NCBI RefSeq assembly: GCF_000376945.1
Contig: NZ_AQXU01000017.1
Span: forward strand, 1-64,000
Direction: 5' to 3'
From: Leeia oryzae DSM 17879
GTDB lineage: Bacteria; Pseudomonadota; Gammaproteobacteria; Burkholderiales; Leeiaceae
DNA length: 64,000 bases
Shown here one piece after another: positions 48,066 to 56,471 of this stretch (position 1 is the first letter of the stretch; each line of letters starts with the position of its first letter). The translations under genes and the position numbers were made by a program. The notes under the pieces are model-generated. The model was not told the DNA's origin and made no database searches. It saw only the letters and a list, made by a program, of their open reading frames with translations.

Positions 48066-48830
48066 TCAGAACGCCTGTCGCAGGGTTTGCGCAACCAGCA
48101 GACCAGAAGCCGGCTGGCTGACGGCGAACTGCATGGCTTCCCCGACCAGTATCACGGTTGGACTGGGGAGCTTGTGCTGCGCGATATCGTCTGCCAGCTG
48201 GCCAATGGTACTGACCAGCCGTTGCTCGTACAGGGTGGTAGCACCAGACACGGCGACCGCCGGTGTACTGGCAGGCAACACGGTTTGCAGCTGTTCACAG
48301 ATATGGCGCACCCGGTTTAGCCCCATGTAGATGGCCAGCGTGCAGCCGCTACCGGCCAGTGTGGGCCAGTCTGGTTCGGTATCGTCTTGCAGATGGGCGG
48401 TGATGAAGGTGATGCCGTGCGCGTGACCACGGTAAGTGAGCGATGCGCTGACTGATGCCGCTGCCGCAGCGGCAGAGGTAATGCCGTTGACGATTTCCAC
48501 CGGAATGCCGTCTGCCTGCAGAAAGCTGATCTCCTCCCCTGCCCGGCCGAACAGCAGCGGCTCGCCCCCTTTGACCCGGGCCACCTGCTTGCCTTGCCTG
48601 GCATAGCGGCGCATCAGCCGCAGGATAAAGGCTTGCGGTGTGGATTTGCAGCCACCCCGTTTGCCCACGTAGATCACTTTGGCCTGCGGGGCAAACTTGG
48701 TGATTTCCGGGTTGACCAGATCATCCACCAGCAGGATATCTGCCTGACCAAGGTAGCGTACGGCCTTGAGCGTGAGCAATTCCAGATCGCCCGGGCCGGC
48801 ACCGATTAACCATACTTTTCCTGTTGCCAT
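48066..48830 (-). CDS. cobA: Uroporphyrinogen-III C-methyltransferase (SUMT)
   Basis: A 254-residue SAM-dependent enzyme making precorrin-2, the route to siroheme. Motifs: VWLIGAGPGDLELLTLKAVRYL, VIYVGKRGG, ARVKGGEPLLFGRAGEE and VEIVNGITSAAAAAA. Siroheme is the cofactor of NirB, so its place at the end of the nirB-nirD-nasA operon makes functional sense. AAGGAGA precedes the start, 24 bases after nasA. No CysG oxidase/ferrochelatase part is fused. Confidence 0.93.
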   Translation of the reverse strand: MATGKVWLIGAGPGDLELLTLKAVRYLGQADILLVDDLVNPEITKFAPQAKVIYVGKRGGCKSTPQAFILRLMRRYARQGKQVARVKGGEPLLFGRAGEEISFLQADGIPVEIVNGITSAAAAAASVSASLTYRGHAHGITFITAHLQDDTEPDWPTLAGSGCTLAIYMGLNRVRHICEQLQTVLPASTPAVAVSGATTLYEQRLVSTIGQLADDIAQHKLPSPTVILVGEAMQFAVSQPASGLLVAQTLRQAF

Positions 48831-48854
48831 GGTGTTCTCCTTGATGGCGTACTG

Positions 48855-51572
48855 TTAGGCCGTTTGCAAGATACGTGGGGCGTTTTGCAGCATGCGCTTG
48901 ATTTCCGGCACGCAAGAGCCGCATTGGGTGCCGCATTTGTGCTGTTGCTGCAGGTCTTCAAACGAGCAGCCTTTGGCGATGGACTGTTTGAGCGTGGCTT
49001 CTGACACCCCCAGACAGTTGCAGACGGTTTTGGCGGGCTGATAGCTGCCGTCTGGTGGTGTGGCCCTGGGAGCAAACGCCTGAAGGCGCGCCCAGCGCCA
49101 TTCGCCCCCCTGACGGATGACATCCGAAAGCCAGTCTGCCGCTTTGGTTTCGCCTGCCAGCCTAAAGCCGGTCAGACGGCCGGCATCCCAGCGCCCGCGC
49201 TTGTTGATCTGGCGGGCCGGGTCGAGGTAATCCTGCGTTTCCGGGCTGCTGTGTAGGTGAATGGCGGTATCCAGCGCGTTGATCAGTCCATCGGGTTCGG
49301 ATTCGTCGGCAAAACGCACCAGCAAGGCGGGGTTTTCCCGGCCAATCAGGGTAGCGCTGGCAAAGCGGCTTTGTTTCAGCAACGGACGAATCGCCTGCAT
49401 CAGTTCGTCGACATCCCCCTGCCGCACAGCTACACATTGCCATGGCAGGTTCACCACATCGATACGGACTGCGGCGTGCTTAAGCTCTGGCTGCAAGGAA
49501 TATGGGTCGGCCTTGGCCGGCATCAGGCGGTTGGCACCCGGTTCGCTCCAGAACTGGGCGTTCCAGTGCATGGGCAGAAACACGCTGCCGGACGCGACTT
49601 CGGCCGAGGCTTCTACCGGCACCAGAATTGACCCTCTGGCATTGGCGACCTTGACCAGCTGACCGGACTGGATGCCACGGCGGGCCATATCGTCTGCGTT
49701 CATGGACAGGCAGGCTTCCGCAACGTGCTCCAGCAGTTGGCTGACACGGCCGGTCCGGCTCATGCCGTGCCACTGGTCACGCAGCCGGCCGGTGATCAGG
49801 TGAAACGGATAGCGGGCGCTGGTTTTGTCTGCGGTGCCGATGTGGCGCACAGCATGAAAACTGGCTTTGCCGCTGGCGGTAGGAAACACGCCATCACTAT
49901 AGCGGCGGGCCAAACCGGTAGTCGCCCCCGCCGGGAACGGCCATTGTTGCGGCCCTTGATTTTCCAGCAAGGCGTAACTCAGCCCGGTGATATCCAGATC
50001 CATTCCTTCGGTGGTTTTCCGGTGCTCGTTGAAGACGGCTTCCGGGGTATCAAAAGCAAAGCGGCTCATCTTGAACGGCGTCAGGTGCTTTTCCAGCCGT
50101 TTGGCGACCTGGGTAGCAATCCACCAGTCCCCTTGTGTCTCGCCTGGGGCGGCAATGGCGGCGCGCACGCGGGAAATGCGACGCTCGGAATTGGTCACGG
50201 TACCTTCTTTTTCTGCCCAGCTGGTGGCCGGCAACACAACATCTGCAAACGGCACGGTGTCGGTATCCAGAAAGGCTTCTTGCACCACCACAAACTCGGC
50301 GGTTTTCAGGGCCTCGGCAATCAGGGCCTGTTCCGGCATGGAGTGGGCCGGGTTGGTACAGGCGATCCAGACGGCTTTGACCTGCCCGCGGCGAATCGCG
50401 TCGAACATGTCTACGGCAGACAGGCCGGGGGTATCCGACAGGTAATCCACGCCCCAGATGGCGGCCATCTCCGAACGATGGGCCGGGTTCTGGATGTCCC
50501 GATGGGCAGCCAGCATGGTGGCCATGCCCCCGACTTCGCGCCCGCCCATGGCATTGGGCTGACCGGTCAGCGAAAAAGGCCCGGCACCGGGACGACCCAT
50601 CTGCCCGGTAGCCAGATGCAGGTTGATGACGGCCAGATTCTTGTCGGTCCCCTGGATAGACTGGTTGAGCCCCATGGAATACAGCGAGGTGACGGCCTTG
50701 GCCTGGCCAAACCATTGGGCTGCAGTGATCAGGTCGGTGTCAGAAATGCCGCAGATATCCGCTACCAGTTTCGGCGTGTATTCCCGCACCATGTCCTTGA
50801 CGGCCTCAAAGCCTTCGGTATGGGCATCGATATAGCGCCGGTCGGCATAGCCTTCCCACAGCAGCAGGTGCAGCAGCCCGTTAAACAGGGCCACATCCGT
50901 TCCGGGGTTAATCGCCAGATGCAGGTCAGCCATGGCGGCGGTGTCGGTACGGCGCGGATCGACCACAATCCAGCGCTTGGACGGATCAGCGGCCTTGGCG
51001 GCCTCGATGCGGCGGAACAGCACCGGATGCGCGTAGGCCATATTGCTGCCGGCAATCAGCAGCAGGTCGGCCAGTTCCAGGTCTTCGTAGTTGCCGGGTG
51101 GGGCATCGGCGCCAAAGGCTTTTTTGTAGCCCATCACGGCGCTGGACATGCACAGGCGCGAGTTGGTATCGATATTGTTGGTACCAATCAGCCCTTTGGC
51201 CATCTTGTTGAACACATAGTAGTCTTCCGTCAGCAACTGGCCGGACAGATAGAAGGCCACACTGTCGCGTCCGTGCTCGCGGATGATGTCGGCAAAGCGG
51301 TTGGCCACCGTGTCCAGTGCCTCGTCCCAGCTGACCCGCTGGCGTGGCAGGCGGCGGTCTGTGCGCATTTCCGGATACAGTGCCCGGCCGGTGGGGGTCA
51401 TGGTCAGTGGCAGGGTTCTGCCCTTGGTACATAAACGCCCCAGATTGGCGGGGTGGAATTCATCCCCTTCGATGCCCAGCACGCGTTGACCATCGCTGGC
51501 GATACGGACGCCGCAACCCACGCCGCAATAGCAGCAGGTGGAGTGTGTCTGTTGAATTGGCTTGAGTGTCAT
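48855..51572 (-). CDS. nasA: Assimilatory nitrate reductase catalytic subunit
   Basis: A 905-residue molybdopterin (MGD) oxidoreductase reducing nitrate to nitrite in the cytoplasm. N-terminal [4Fe-4S] cysteines: CCYCGVGCG ... LGRLCTKG. Mo-cofactor blocks include YLSGQLLTEDYYVFNKMAKG, SRLCMSSAVMGYKKAFGADAPPG and GRPGAGPFSLTGQPNAMGGREVGG. The C-terminal MGD domain follows. A final BFD-like [2Fe-2S] domain (about 845-895) has CNCLGV ... CGTQCGSC, as in Klebsiella NasA-type enzymes. No signal peptide, as expected for NasA. Confidence 0.94.
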   Translation of the reverse strand: MTLKPIQQTHSTCCYCGVGCGVRIASDGQRVLGIEGDEFHPANLGRLCTKGRTLPLTMTPTGRALYPEMRTDRRLPRQRVSWDEALDTVANRFADIIREHGRDSVAFYLSGQLLTEDYYVFNKMAKGLIGTNNIDTNSRLCMSSAVMGYKKAFGADAPPGNYEDLELADLLLIAGSNMAYAHPVLFRRIEAAKAADPSKRWIVVDPRRTDTAAMADLHLAINPGTDVALFNGLLHLLLWEGYADRRYIDAHTEGFEAVKDMVREYTPKLVADICGISDTDLITAAQWFGQAKAVTSLYSMGLNQSIQGTDKNLAVINLHLATGQMGRPGAGPFSLTGQPNAMGGREVGGMATMLAAHRDIQNPAHRSEMAAIWGVDYLSDTPGLSAVDMFDAIRRGQVKAVWIACTNPAHSMPEQALIAEALKTAEFVVVQEAFLDTDTVPFADVVLPATSWAEKEGTVTNSERRISRVRAAIAAPGETQGDWWIATQVAKRLEKHLTPFKMSRFAFDTPEAVFNEHRKTTEGMDLDITGLSYALLENQGPQQWPFPAGATTGLARRYSDGVFPTASGKASFHAVRHIGTADKTSARYPFHLITGRLRDQWHGMSRTGRVSQLLEHVAEACLSMNADDMARRGIQSGQLVKVANARGSILVPVEASAEVASGSVFLPMHWNAQFWSEPGANRLMPAKADPYSLQPELKHAAVRIDVVNLPWQCVAVRQGDVDELMQAIRPLLKQSRFASATLIGRENPALLVRFADESEPDGLINALDTAIHLHSSPETQDYLDPARQINKRGRWDAGRLTGFRLAGETKAADWLSDVIRQGGEWRWARLQAFAPRATPPDGSYQPAKTVCNCLGVSEATLKQSIAKGCSFEDLQQQHKCGTQCGSCVPEIKRMLQNAPRILQTA

Positions 51573-51621
51573 CGCTGGCCCTGCCTGTCTGTGTCTTTGC
51601 GTCTGTCTGATACGGTCTGGC

Positions 51622-51945
51622 TTAAGCGGTAACCTGCCGCAGCAGGTACACGGTACCGCCTTCTACCTTGACCGGGTGTTTGCCGGCACAGCCTTCATCT
51701 GGTGCGCATGCTTCGCCAGAAGAGAGGCTGATCTGCCAGTTATGCAGCGGGCAGGCGACGTTCTCGCCATACACAATGCCTTGCGACAACGGGCCACCCT
51801 TGTGCGGGCAGCGGTCTGTCAGGGCAAACACCTGATCTGTCTCGGTACGGAACACGGCGATGTCATCCTTGCCGCTTTCCTTGACGACCCGCGCGCCCAG
51901 TTTGGGGATATCGGTCACCTGACACACAACAATCCATTCACTCAT
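51622..51945 (-). CDS. nirD: Nitrite reductase small subunit (Rieske-like)
   Basis: A 107-residue NirD with Rieske ligand pattern CPHKGGPLSQG and CPLHNWQISL (Cys-X-His and Cys-X2-His). It pairs with NirB to reduce nitrite to ammonium with NADH. AAGGAAG precedes the ATG. Two tandem hairpins (51973-52040) separate it from nirB. Confidence 0.93.
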   Translation of the reverse strand: MSEWIVVCQVTDIPKLGARVVKESGKDDIAVFRTETDQVFALTDRCPHKGGPLSQGIVYGENVACPLHNWQISLSSGEACAPDEGCAGKHPVKVEGGTVYLLRQVTA

Positions 51946-51972
51946 GATGCTTCCTTTTCATCATCCAGAATC

Positions 51973-52040
51973 ATGGTCGCCCCGCCCACCGGGGCGACCA
52001 TCCTCACACCCGACACGGCATCTGCCACAGATGCCGTGTC
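51973..52040 (-). promoter_or_regulatory. Two tandem 12-bp hairpins between nirB and nirD
   Basis: Stem one: 52012-52023 with 52029-52040 (12 perfect pairs, five-base loop), starting two bases past the nirB stop codon. Stem two: 51973-51984 with 51990-52001 (12 pairs, five-base loop). Neither has a T-run. They could attenuate transcription, protect the nirB 3' end, or set different nirB and nirD/nasA levels within one operon. Confidence 0.6.
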
Positions 52041-52041
52041 T

Positions 52042-54480
52042 TTAGGCCGGCATGGGTATCAATGGCACATATTCTTCTTTCCGCGCCCCGTCGATGCGTG
52101 CCTTCCATGGGTCTTGCAGACCGTCCAGCGCAAACAGCAGGCGCTCGAACAAGGCTTGACGGGTCTCGGCGTTCTCCACGATGCGCTGCTTGATATAGTC
52201 CATCCCGACTCGGTTCAGGTAATGCACGGTACGATCCAGGTAGTAGGCTTCTTCGCGGTACAACTGCAGGAAGGCGCCGCTGTATTCCTTGACCTCTTCC
52301 GCGGTTTTTACCTTGCACAGGAACTGGGCGACTTCAGTCTTGATACCGCCATTACCGCCGATATACAGCTCCCAGCCGGAATCCACGGCAATCACACCGA
52401 CGTCCTTGATTCCGGCTTCGGCACAGTTGCGCGGGCAACCGGATACCGCCAGCTTGACCTTGTGCGGGCTCCACATATTGGCCAGCATGGTTTCCAGATC
52501 AATCCCCATCTGGGTGCTGTTCTGGGTACCAAAGCGGCAGAACTCGGAGCCGACGCAGGTTTTGACGGTACGGATGGATTTGCCGTAGGCGTGGCCGGAG
52601 TTCATGCCCAGGTCTTTCCAGACACTGACCAGGTCTTCTTTCTTAACGCCCAGCAAGTCGATACGCTGCCCGCCAGTGACCTTGACCAGCGGTACCTGAT
52701 ATTTGTCGGCCACGTCAGCAATGCGGCGCAGCTCGGACGCATTGGTCACGCCGCCTTTCATCTGCGGAATCACCGAGAAAGTACCGTCTTTCTGGATGTT
52801 GGCGTGGGCACGCTCGTTGATGAAGCGGGATTGCGGATCATCCACGGCTTCTTTGGGCCAGGTAGAAATCAGGTAATAGTTGAGCGCCGGGCGGCAGGTG
52901 CCGCAACCGTTGCTGGTGCGCCAGTCCATGGCTTTCATCGCGGCCGGAATGCTGGTGAGGTGCTGCTCGCGGATCGCCTGGCGAACATCGGCATGGCTGC
53001 GGTCGGTACAGCCGCACACGGCCTTGTTCTTTGGCGTTTCCTGAAAGTCTGACCCCAGCGTGTTCATCAGGATCTGTTCCACCAGCCCGGTACAAGAGCC
53101 GCAAGAGCTGGCCGCCTTGGTGGACTTTTTCACTTCGTCCAGCGTAAAGAGGCCTTTTTCCTTGATGGCTTTCACAATGGTGCCTTTGCACACGCCGTTA
53201 CAGCCGCAGATTTCGTCGCTGTCCTGCATGGCCATGGCTTTGTTCTGGCCCTGATGACCGGTATCGCCCAGGTTGCTGCTTTCGCCAAACATCAGGTGAT
53301 CACGGATATCCGCAATCGGCCGGCCTTCACGCAGCAATTTGAAATACCAGCTGCCATCAGAAGTATCGCCATACAGGCAGGCGCCGACCAGTTTGTCGTT
53401 CTGGATCACCAGCCGTTTGTAGACACCGGCAGACGGGTCGGACAACACAATGTCTTCGGTCCCTTCTCCGCCGGCAAAATTACCGGCCGAGAACAGGTCA
53501 ATCCCGGTGACTTTCAGCTTGGTAGACAGGACAGAGCCCTGATAGCGGCCGTAGCCCATCAGCGCCAGGTGGTTAGCGGCGACTTTGGCCATTTCGTACA
53601 ACGGCGCGACCAGACCATAGGCAATGCCACGGTGGTTCACGCATTCGCCCACGGCGTAGATGCGCGGATCGAAGGTTTGCATGGTGTCGTTGACCTTGAT
53701 GCCACGGTCGCACGTCAGCCCGGCAGATTCGGCCAGGGTAAAGTTCGGGCGAATCCCCACCGCCATCACCACCAGCTGGGCGGGCAGTTCTTCGCCAGAG
53801 GCAAAACGCACCGCGCGCACACGGCCATGTTCGTCGCCCAGCAGCTCCTGGGTTTGGGCTTGCAGGCGGAACTGCAAACCACGCTCAGCCAATGAGGCTT
53901 CCAGCATCTTGCCGGCGGTTTTGTCCAGCTGGCGTTCCAGCAGCCATTCGCCAATGTGCACCACGGTCACGTTCATGCCGCGCAGTTTCAGGCCATTGGC
54001 AGCCTCCAGCCCCAGCAAACCACCGCCGATCACCACCGCGTCGGTGTGTTCTGTGGCGGCGGCAATCATGTCGTTGGTGTCCTTGATATCGCGGTAGCTG
54101 ATCACGCCTTTCAGGTCTTTGCCCGGTACCGGCAGGATAAACGGATTAGACCCGGTCGCCAGCAGCAGACGGTCGTACTCGGCCTCGGTGCCGTCGCTGG
54201 CAATCACCTTGCGGTTGATGCGGTCGATTTTGCTGACCATCTTGTCCATGTGCAGGGTGATGTTGTGCTGCTTGTACCAGTCCAGATCGTTCAGGATGAT
54301 CTGCTCGATGGTCTGCTCGCCAGCCAGCACGGGCGATAGCAAAATCCGGTTGTAGTTCGGATGAGGTTCGCTACCAAACACGGTAACGTCGTACATGTCT
54401 GGCGCCAGGGCAAACAGTTCTTCCAGCGTCCGCACACCGGCCATGCCATTGCCAACCAGGACTAATTTGGGTTTACTCAT
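52042..54480 (-). CDS. nirB: Nitrite reductase (NADH) large subunit
   Basis: An 812-residue enzyme reducing nitrite to ammonium. N-terminal FAD/NAD domain: LVLVGNGMAGVRTLEEL, VVIGGGLLGLEAANGL and FDPRIYAVGECVNHRG. A BFD-like [2Fe-2S] domain has CGCNGVCKGTIVKAI and SSCGSCTG. A C-terminal sulfite/nitrite reductase half has the siroheme-[4Fe-4S] ligands CVGSEFCRFGTQNS and SGCPRNCAEAG. GAGGAAG precedes the start. A palindromic element lies 23 bases upstream, between this gene and the kinase gene. Confidence 0.95.
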   Translation of the reverse strand: MSKPKLVLVGNGMAGVRTLEELFALAPDMYDVTVFGSEPHPNYNRILLSPVLAGEQTIEQIILNDLDWYKQHNITLHMDKMVSKIDRINRKVIASDGTEAEYDRLLLATGSNPFILPVPGKDLKGVISYRDIKDTNDMIAAATEHTDAVVIGGGLLGLEAANGLKLRGMNVTVVHIGEWLLERQLDKTAGKMLEASLAERGLQFRLQAQTQELLGDEHGRVRAVRFASGEELPAQLVVMAVGIRPNFTLAESAGLTCDRGIKVNDTMQTFDPRIYAVGECVNHRGIAYGLVAPLYEMAKVAANHLALMGYGRYQGSVLSTKLKVTGIDLFSAGNFAGGEGTEDIVLSDPSAGVYKRLVIQNDKLVGACLYGDTSDGSWYFKLLREGRPIADIRDHLMFGESSNLGDTGHQGQNKAMAMQDSDEICGCNGVCKGTIVKAIKEKGLFTLDEVKKSTKAASSCGSCTGLVEQILMNTLGSDFQETPKNKAVCGCTDRSHADVRQAIREQHLTSIPAAMKAMDWRTSNGCGTCRPALNYYLISTWPKEAVDDPQSRFINERAHANIQKDGTFSVIPQMKGGVTNASELRRIADVADKYQVPLVKVTGGQRIDLLGVKKEDLVSVWKDLGMNSGHAYGKSIRTVKTCVGSEFCRFGTQNSTQMGIDLETMLANMWSPHKVKLAVSGCPRNCAEAGIKDVGVIAVDSGWELYIGGNGGIKTEVAQFLCKVKTAEEVKEYSGAFLQLYREEAYYLDRTVHYLNRVGMDYIKQRIVENAETRQALFERLLFALDGLQDPWKARIDGARKEEYVPLIPMPA

Positions 54481-54503
54481 CGTTCTTCCTCTTCTCTTAC
54501 TAA

Positions 54504-54769
54504 GGGCCTGTTCACACTATTTTCTTGAGTGCGAACCGGGTAAAAACAGCGTCAATCTAGGCGCGCGACGACACCCAGACTGGACGTCTGGGTGAGGAGC
54601 GCAACAACGAGTGGCGCTGTTTTCACCCGGTTCCCTTCGGGTTGCGCCCAAAAAAGTTATGCGCTGCGTTGCGAAGCCTTGCCGGGGGCCTGCCCCGACG
54701 ACGTTTCGCGCCTTGCGCATAATTTTTTTGAGCTGCAACGCATCTCAAAAAAATAGTGTGAACAGGCCC
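54504..54769. mobile_element. MITE-like palindromic element with 26-base terminal inverted repeats
   Basis: The ends GGGCCTGTTCACACTATTTT and its inverse continue for 26 bases with one mismatch (54504-54529 and 54744-54769). TAA flanks both sides (54501-54503 and 54770-54772), fitting a 3-bp target duplication. Inside are two further arms. The first is 54533-54551 with 54615-54633 (19 pairs, one mismatch), enclosing a nine-base hairpin (54572-54580/54586-54594). The second is AAAAAAGTTATGCGC near 54650 with its near-complement near 54714-54728. No transposase is coded. TNA duplications and GGG-starting ends suggest an IS5-type origin (inference). Confidence 0.75.
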
Positions 54770-54799
54770 TAAACGTGGTGCACTGCGGGGTGATGGCGC

Positions 54800-56467
54800 T
54801 CAGTGCAACAGCCATGCGTACAACAACAAAAAATTGATCAACAACGACACCAGCGCGATGGTTTGCCAGACCCGCAAGGGCTGGCGTTGCATCAGCGGCA
54901 TCCGTCTTGGCATCAGCGACATGCTTTCGCCGCGCTCCAGTGCCAGGACAAATTCCTCAGCCGTTTCAAAACGCCTGGCAGCAGTCGGCGCCACGGCTTT
55001 TAACAGCACGGTTTCCAGCCAGGCCGGCAAGTCCGGCCGGTACCTGGCTGGCGATACCGGTTCTCCAAAATGCGGCCGTTGAAACGGCTCTATCTCGCCA
55101 TACGGGTAGTGACGGGTCAGCAACCAGTACAGCGTTACCCCGGCGGCGTACAAATCGGTTGAAGCCGTCGCCACCTCGCCCGCCAGCAACTCCGGCGCCA
55201 TGAAACTCGGCGTGCCGGGCATGTTGTCGGGCCGTTCTTCGGTCACGCCCGGACAACAAGCGGCGCCAAAGTCCAGCAAACGCAAGCGGCCATCTGTGCC
55301 CCAATGCAGGTTCTCCGGCTTCACATCGCGGTGCAGTACGTTGCGGCGATGCAAAATCCCCAGCGCCTTGCCCAGACGAATCCCCATCTGGATCACTTGC
55401 GGCACGGTCCAGCCATCCGGCTTGTGACTGGCCTCCGCCAGCGATGCCCCGGCGTATTCCTGCATCAGCAGATACAGGTGCCGGCGCTCCGGATGCAGAT
55501 GCAGCTCCGGGAAGTAATGGCTGGCCAGACGCCGCAACAGCCATTCTTCGGTCAGCAAAGCCCGCTCCGCCTGCACATCCCCCTGCCCGCTCGGTGGCAG
55601 GGTTTTCATCAGCCAGGGGCGGCCTTCGGCATCCCGCACCCGGTACAGCAAACAGTTGCGGGATTCACGCCATAGCGACACCACCTGCAAACCGTCGATC
55701 ACGTCACCAGCCTGCAAGCGGGGCGGTACCGGCAAGCTGCCCAGCCCGACCAGCTCGTCTCCCAGCGACCGGGCCGGCAACTGCTGAATATCCACCACCA
55801 GCGCGGTCACGTTGTCTTCGCTACCGGCCTGCAGCGCGTTGCGTACCAAAGTCTGTGCTGCACCTGCCGCATCCGGAAAATGCTGTACCAGCTCATGCAA
55901 CCGGCTATCGCCCAGGGTTTCCCACACGCCGTCGGTCACCAGCACAAAGCGGTCGCCCACCTTGAGCTCGCCCTCGGCAAAATCGGCCATTACCTGCTTG
56001 TCCAGCCCCATGGCCCGTTTCAGAACATGCTGCAAACCGGGCTGAGCCCAGCTGTGATCCACGCTCAGGCGTGTCATCACACCATCGCGCAGCAGATAAC
56101 AGCGGGTGTCCCCCAGGTTGGCCAGTACATAGCGCTGACCACGCAGCACCAGCCCGCACAGGGTGGTCATCAGCGGTTGTACGGTCTGGGACAACAACCA
56201 CTGGTTCTGGGCCTCAATCAAACTTTGCAAGGCAGGGATCACATCCCAGGTATCGGGCAGGGTGTAATAGTCTGCCGCCAATTGGCGCACGGTGGCTTTG
56301 GCCGCCAGAGCACCATCGGCGCAGTCGCTCACGCCATCGGCCAGCAACAGCAGCAGGCCTTTGTCCTGTGGCAGCGGGGCTTCAGGTTCCACCACCAGCC
56401 AGGCATCTTCGTTGGATGCCTTCTGGCCGGCCTGGCTGTCTATCCCCCACGCGATACCGGGTAACAT
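54800..56467 (-). CDS. PP2C phosphatase - Ser/Thr kinase fusion protein
   Basis: A 555-residue protein combining opposing activities. Residues about 1-235 form a PPM phosphatase (SNEDAWLV, LLADGVSDCADG, LVTDGVWETLGD, SEDNVTALV with the metal Asp residues). Residues about 260-510 form a protein kinase (Lys in WLMKTLPP, HRDVKPENL, DFGAACC, PSFMAPELL). A C-terminal membrane anchor lies near 530-555. It sits four bases after the narK stop codon, inside the nitrate operon, so it may tune transport or assimilation enzymes by phosphorylation. Substrate unknown. Confidence 0.92.
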   Translation of the reverse strand: MLPGIAWGIDSQAGQKASNEDAWLVVEPEAPLPQDKGLLLLLADGVSDCADGALAAKATVRQLAADYYTLPDTWDVIPALQSLIEAQNQWLLSQTVQPLMTTLCGLVLRGQRYVLANLGDTRCYLLRDGVMTRLSVDHSWAQPGLQHVLKRAMGLDKQVMADFAEGELKVGDRFVLVTDGVWETLGDSRLHELVQHFPDAAGAAQTLVRNALQAGSEDNVTALVVDIQQLPARSLGDELVGLGSLPVPPRLQAGDVIDGLQVVSLWRESRNCLLYRVRDAEGRPWLMKTLPPSGQGDVQAERALLTEEWLLRRLASHYFPELHLHPERRHLYLLMQEYAGASLAEASHKPDGWTVPQVIQMGIRLGKALGILHRRNVLHRDVKPENLHWGTDGRLRLLDFGAACCPGVTEERPDNMPGTPSFMAPELLAGEVATASTDLYAAGVTLYWLLTRHYPYGEIEPFQRPHFGEPVSPARYRPDLPAWLETVLLKAVAPTAARRFETAEEFVLALERGESMSLMPRRMPLMQRQPLRVWQTIALVSLLINFLLLYAWLLH

Positions 56468-56471
56468 CGGG

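Noticed and set aside
49725-51434. A 569-codon open frame opposite nasA, and a similar 496-codon one at 51562-53052 opposite nirD/nirB
   Set aside because: Both are antisense shadows of conserved genes, rich in Gly, His and Arg without domain structure.
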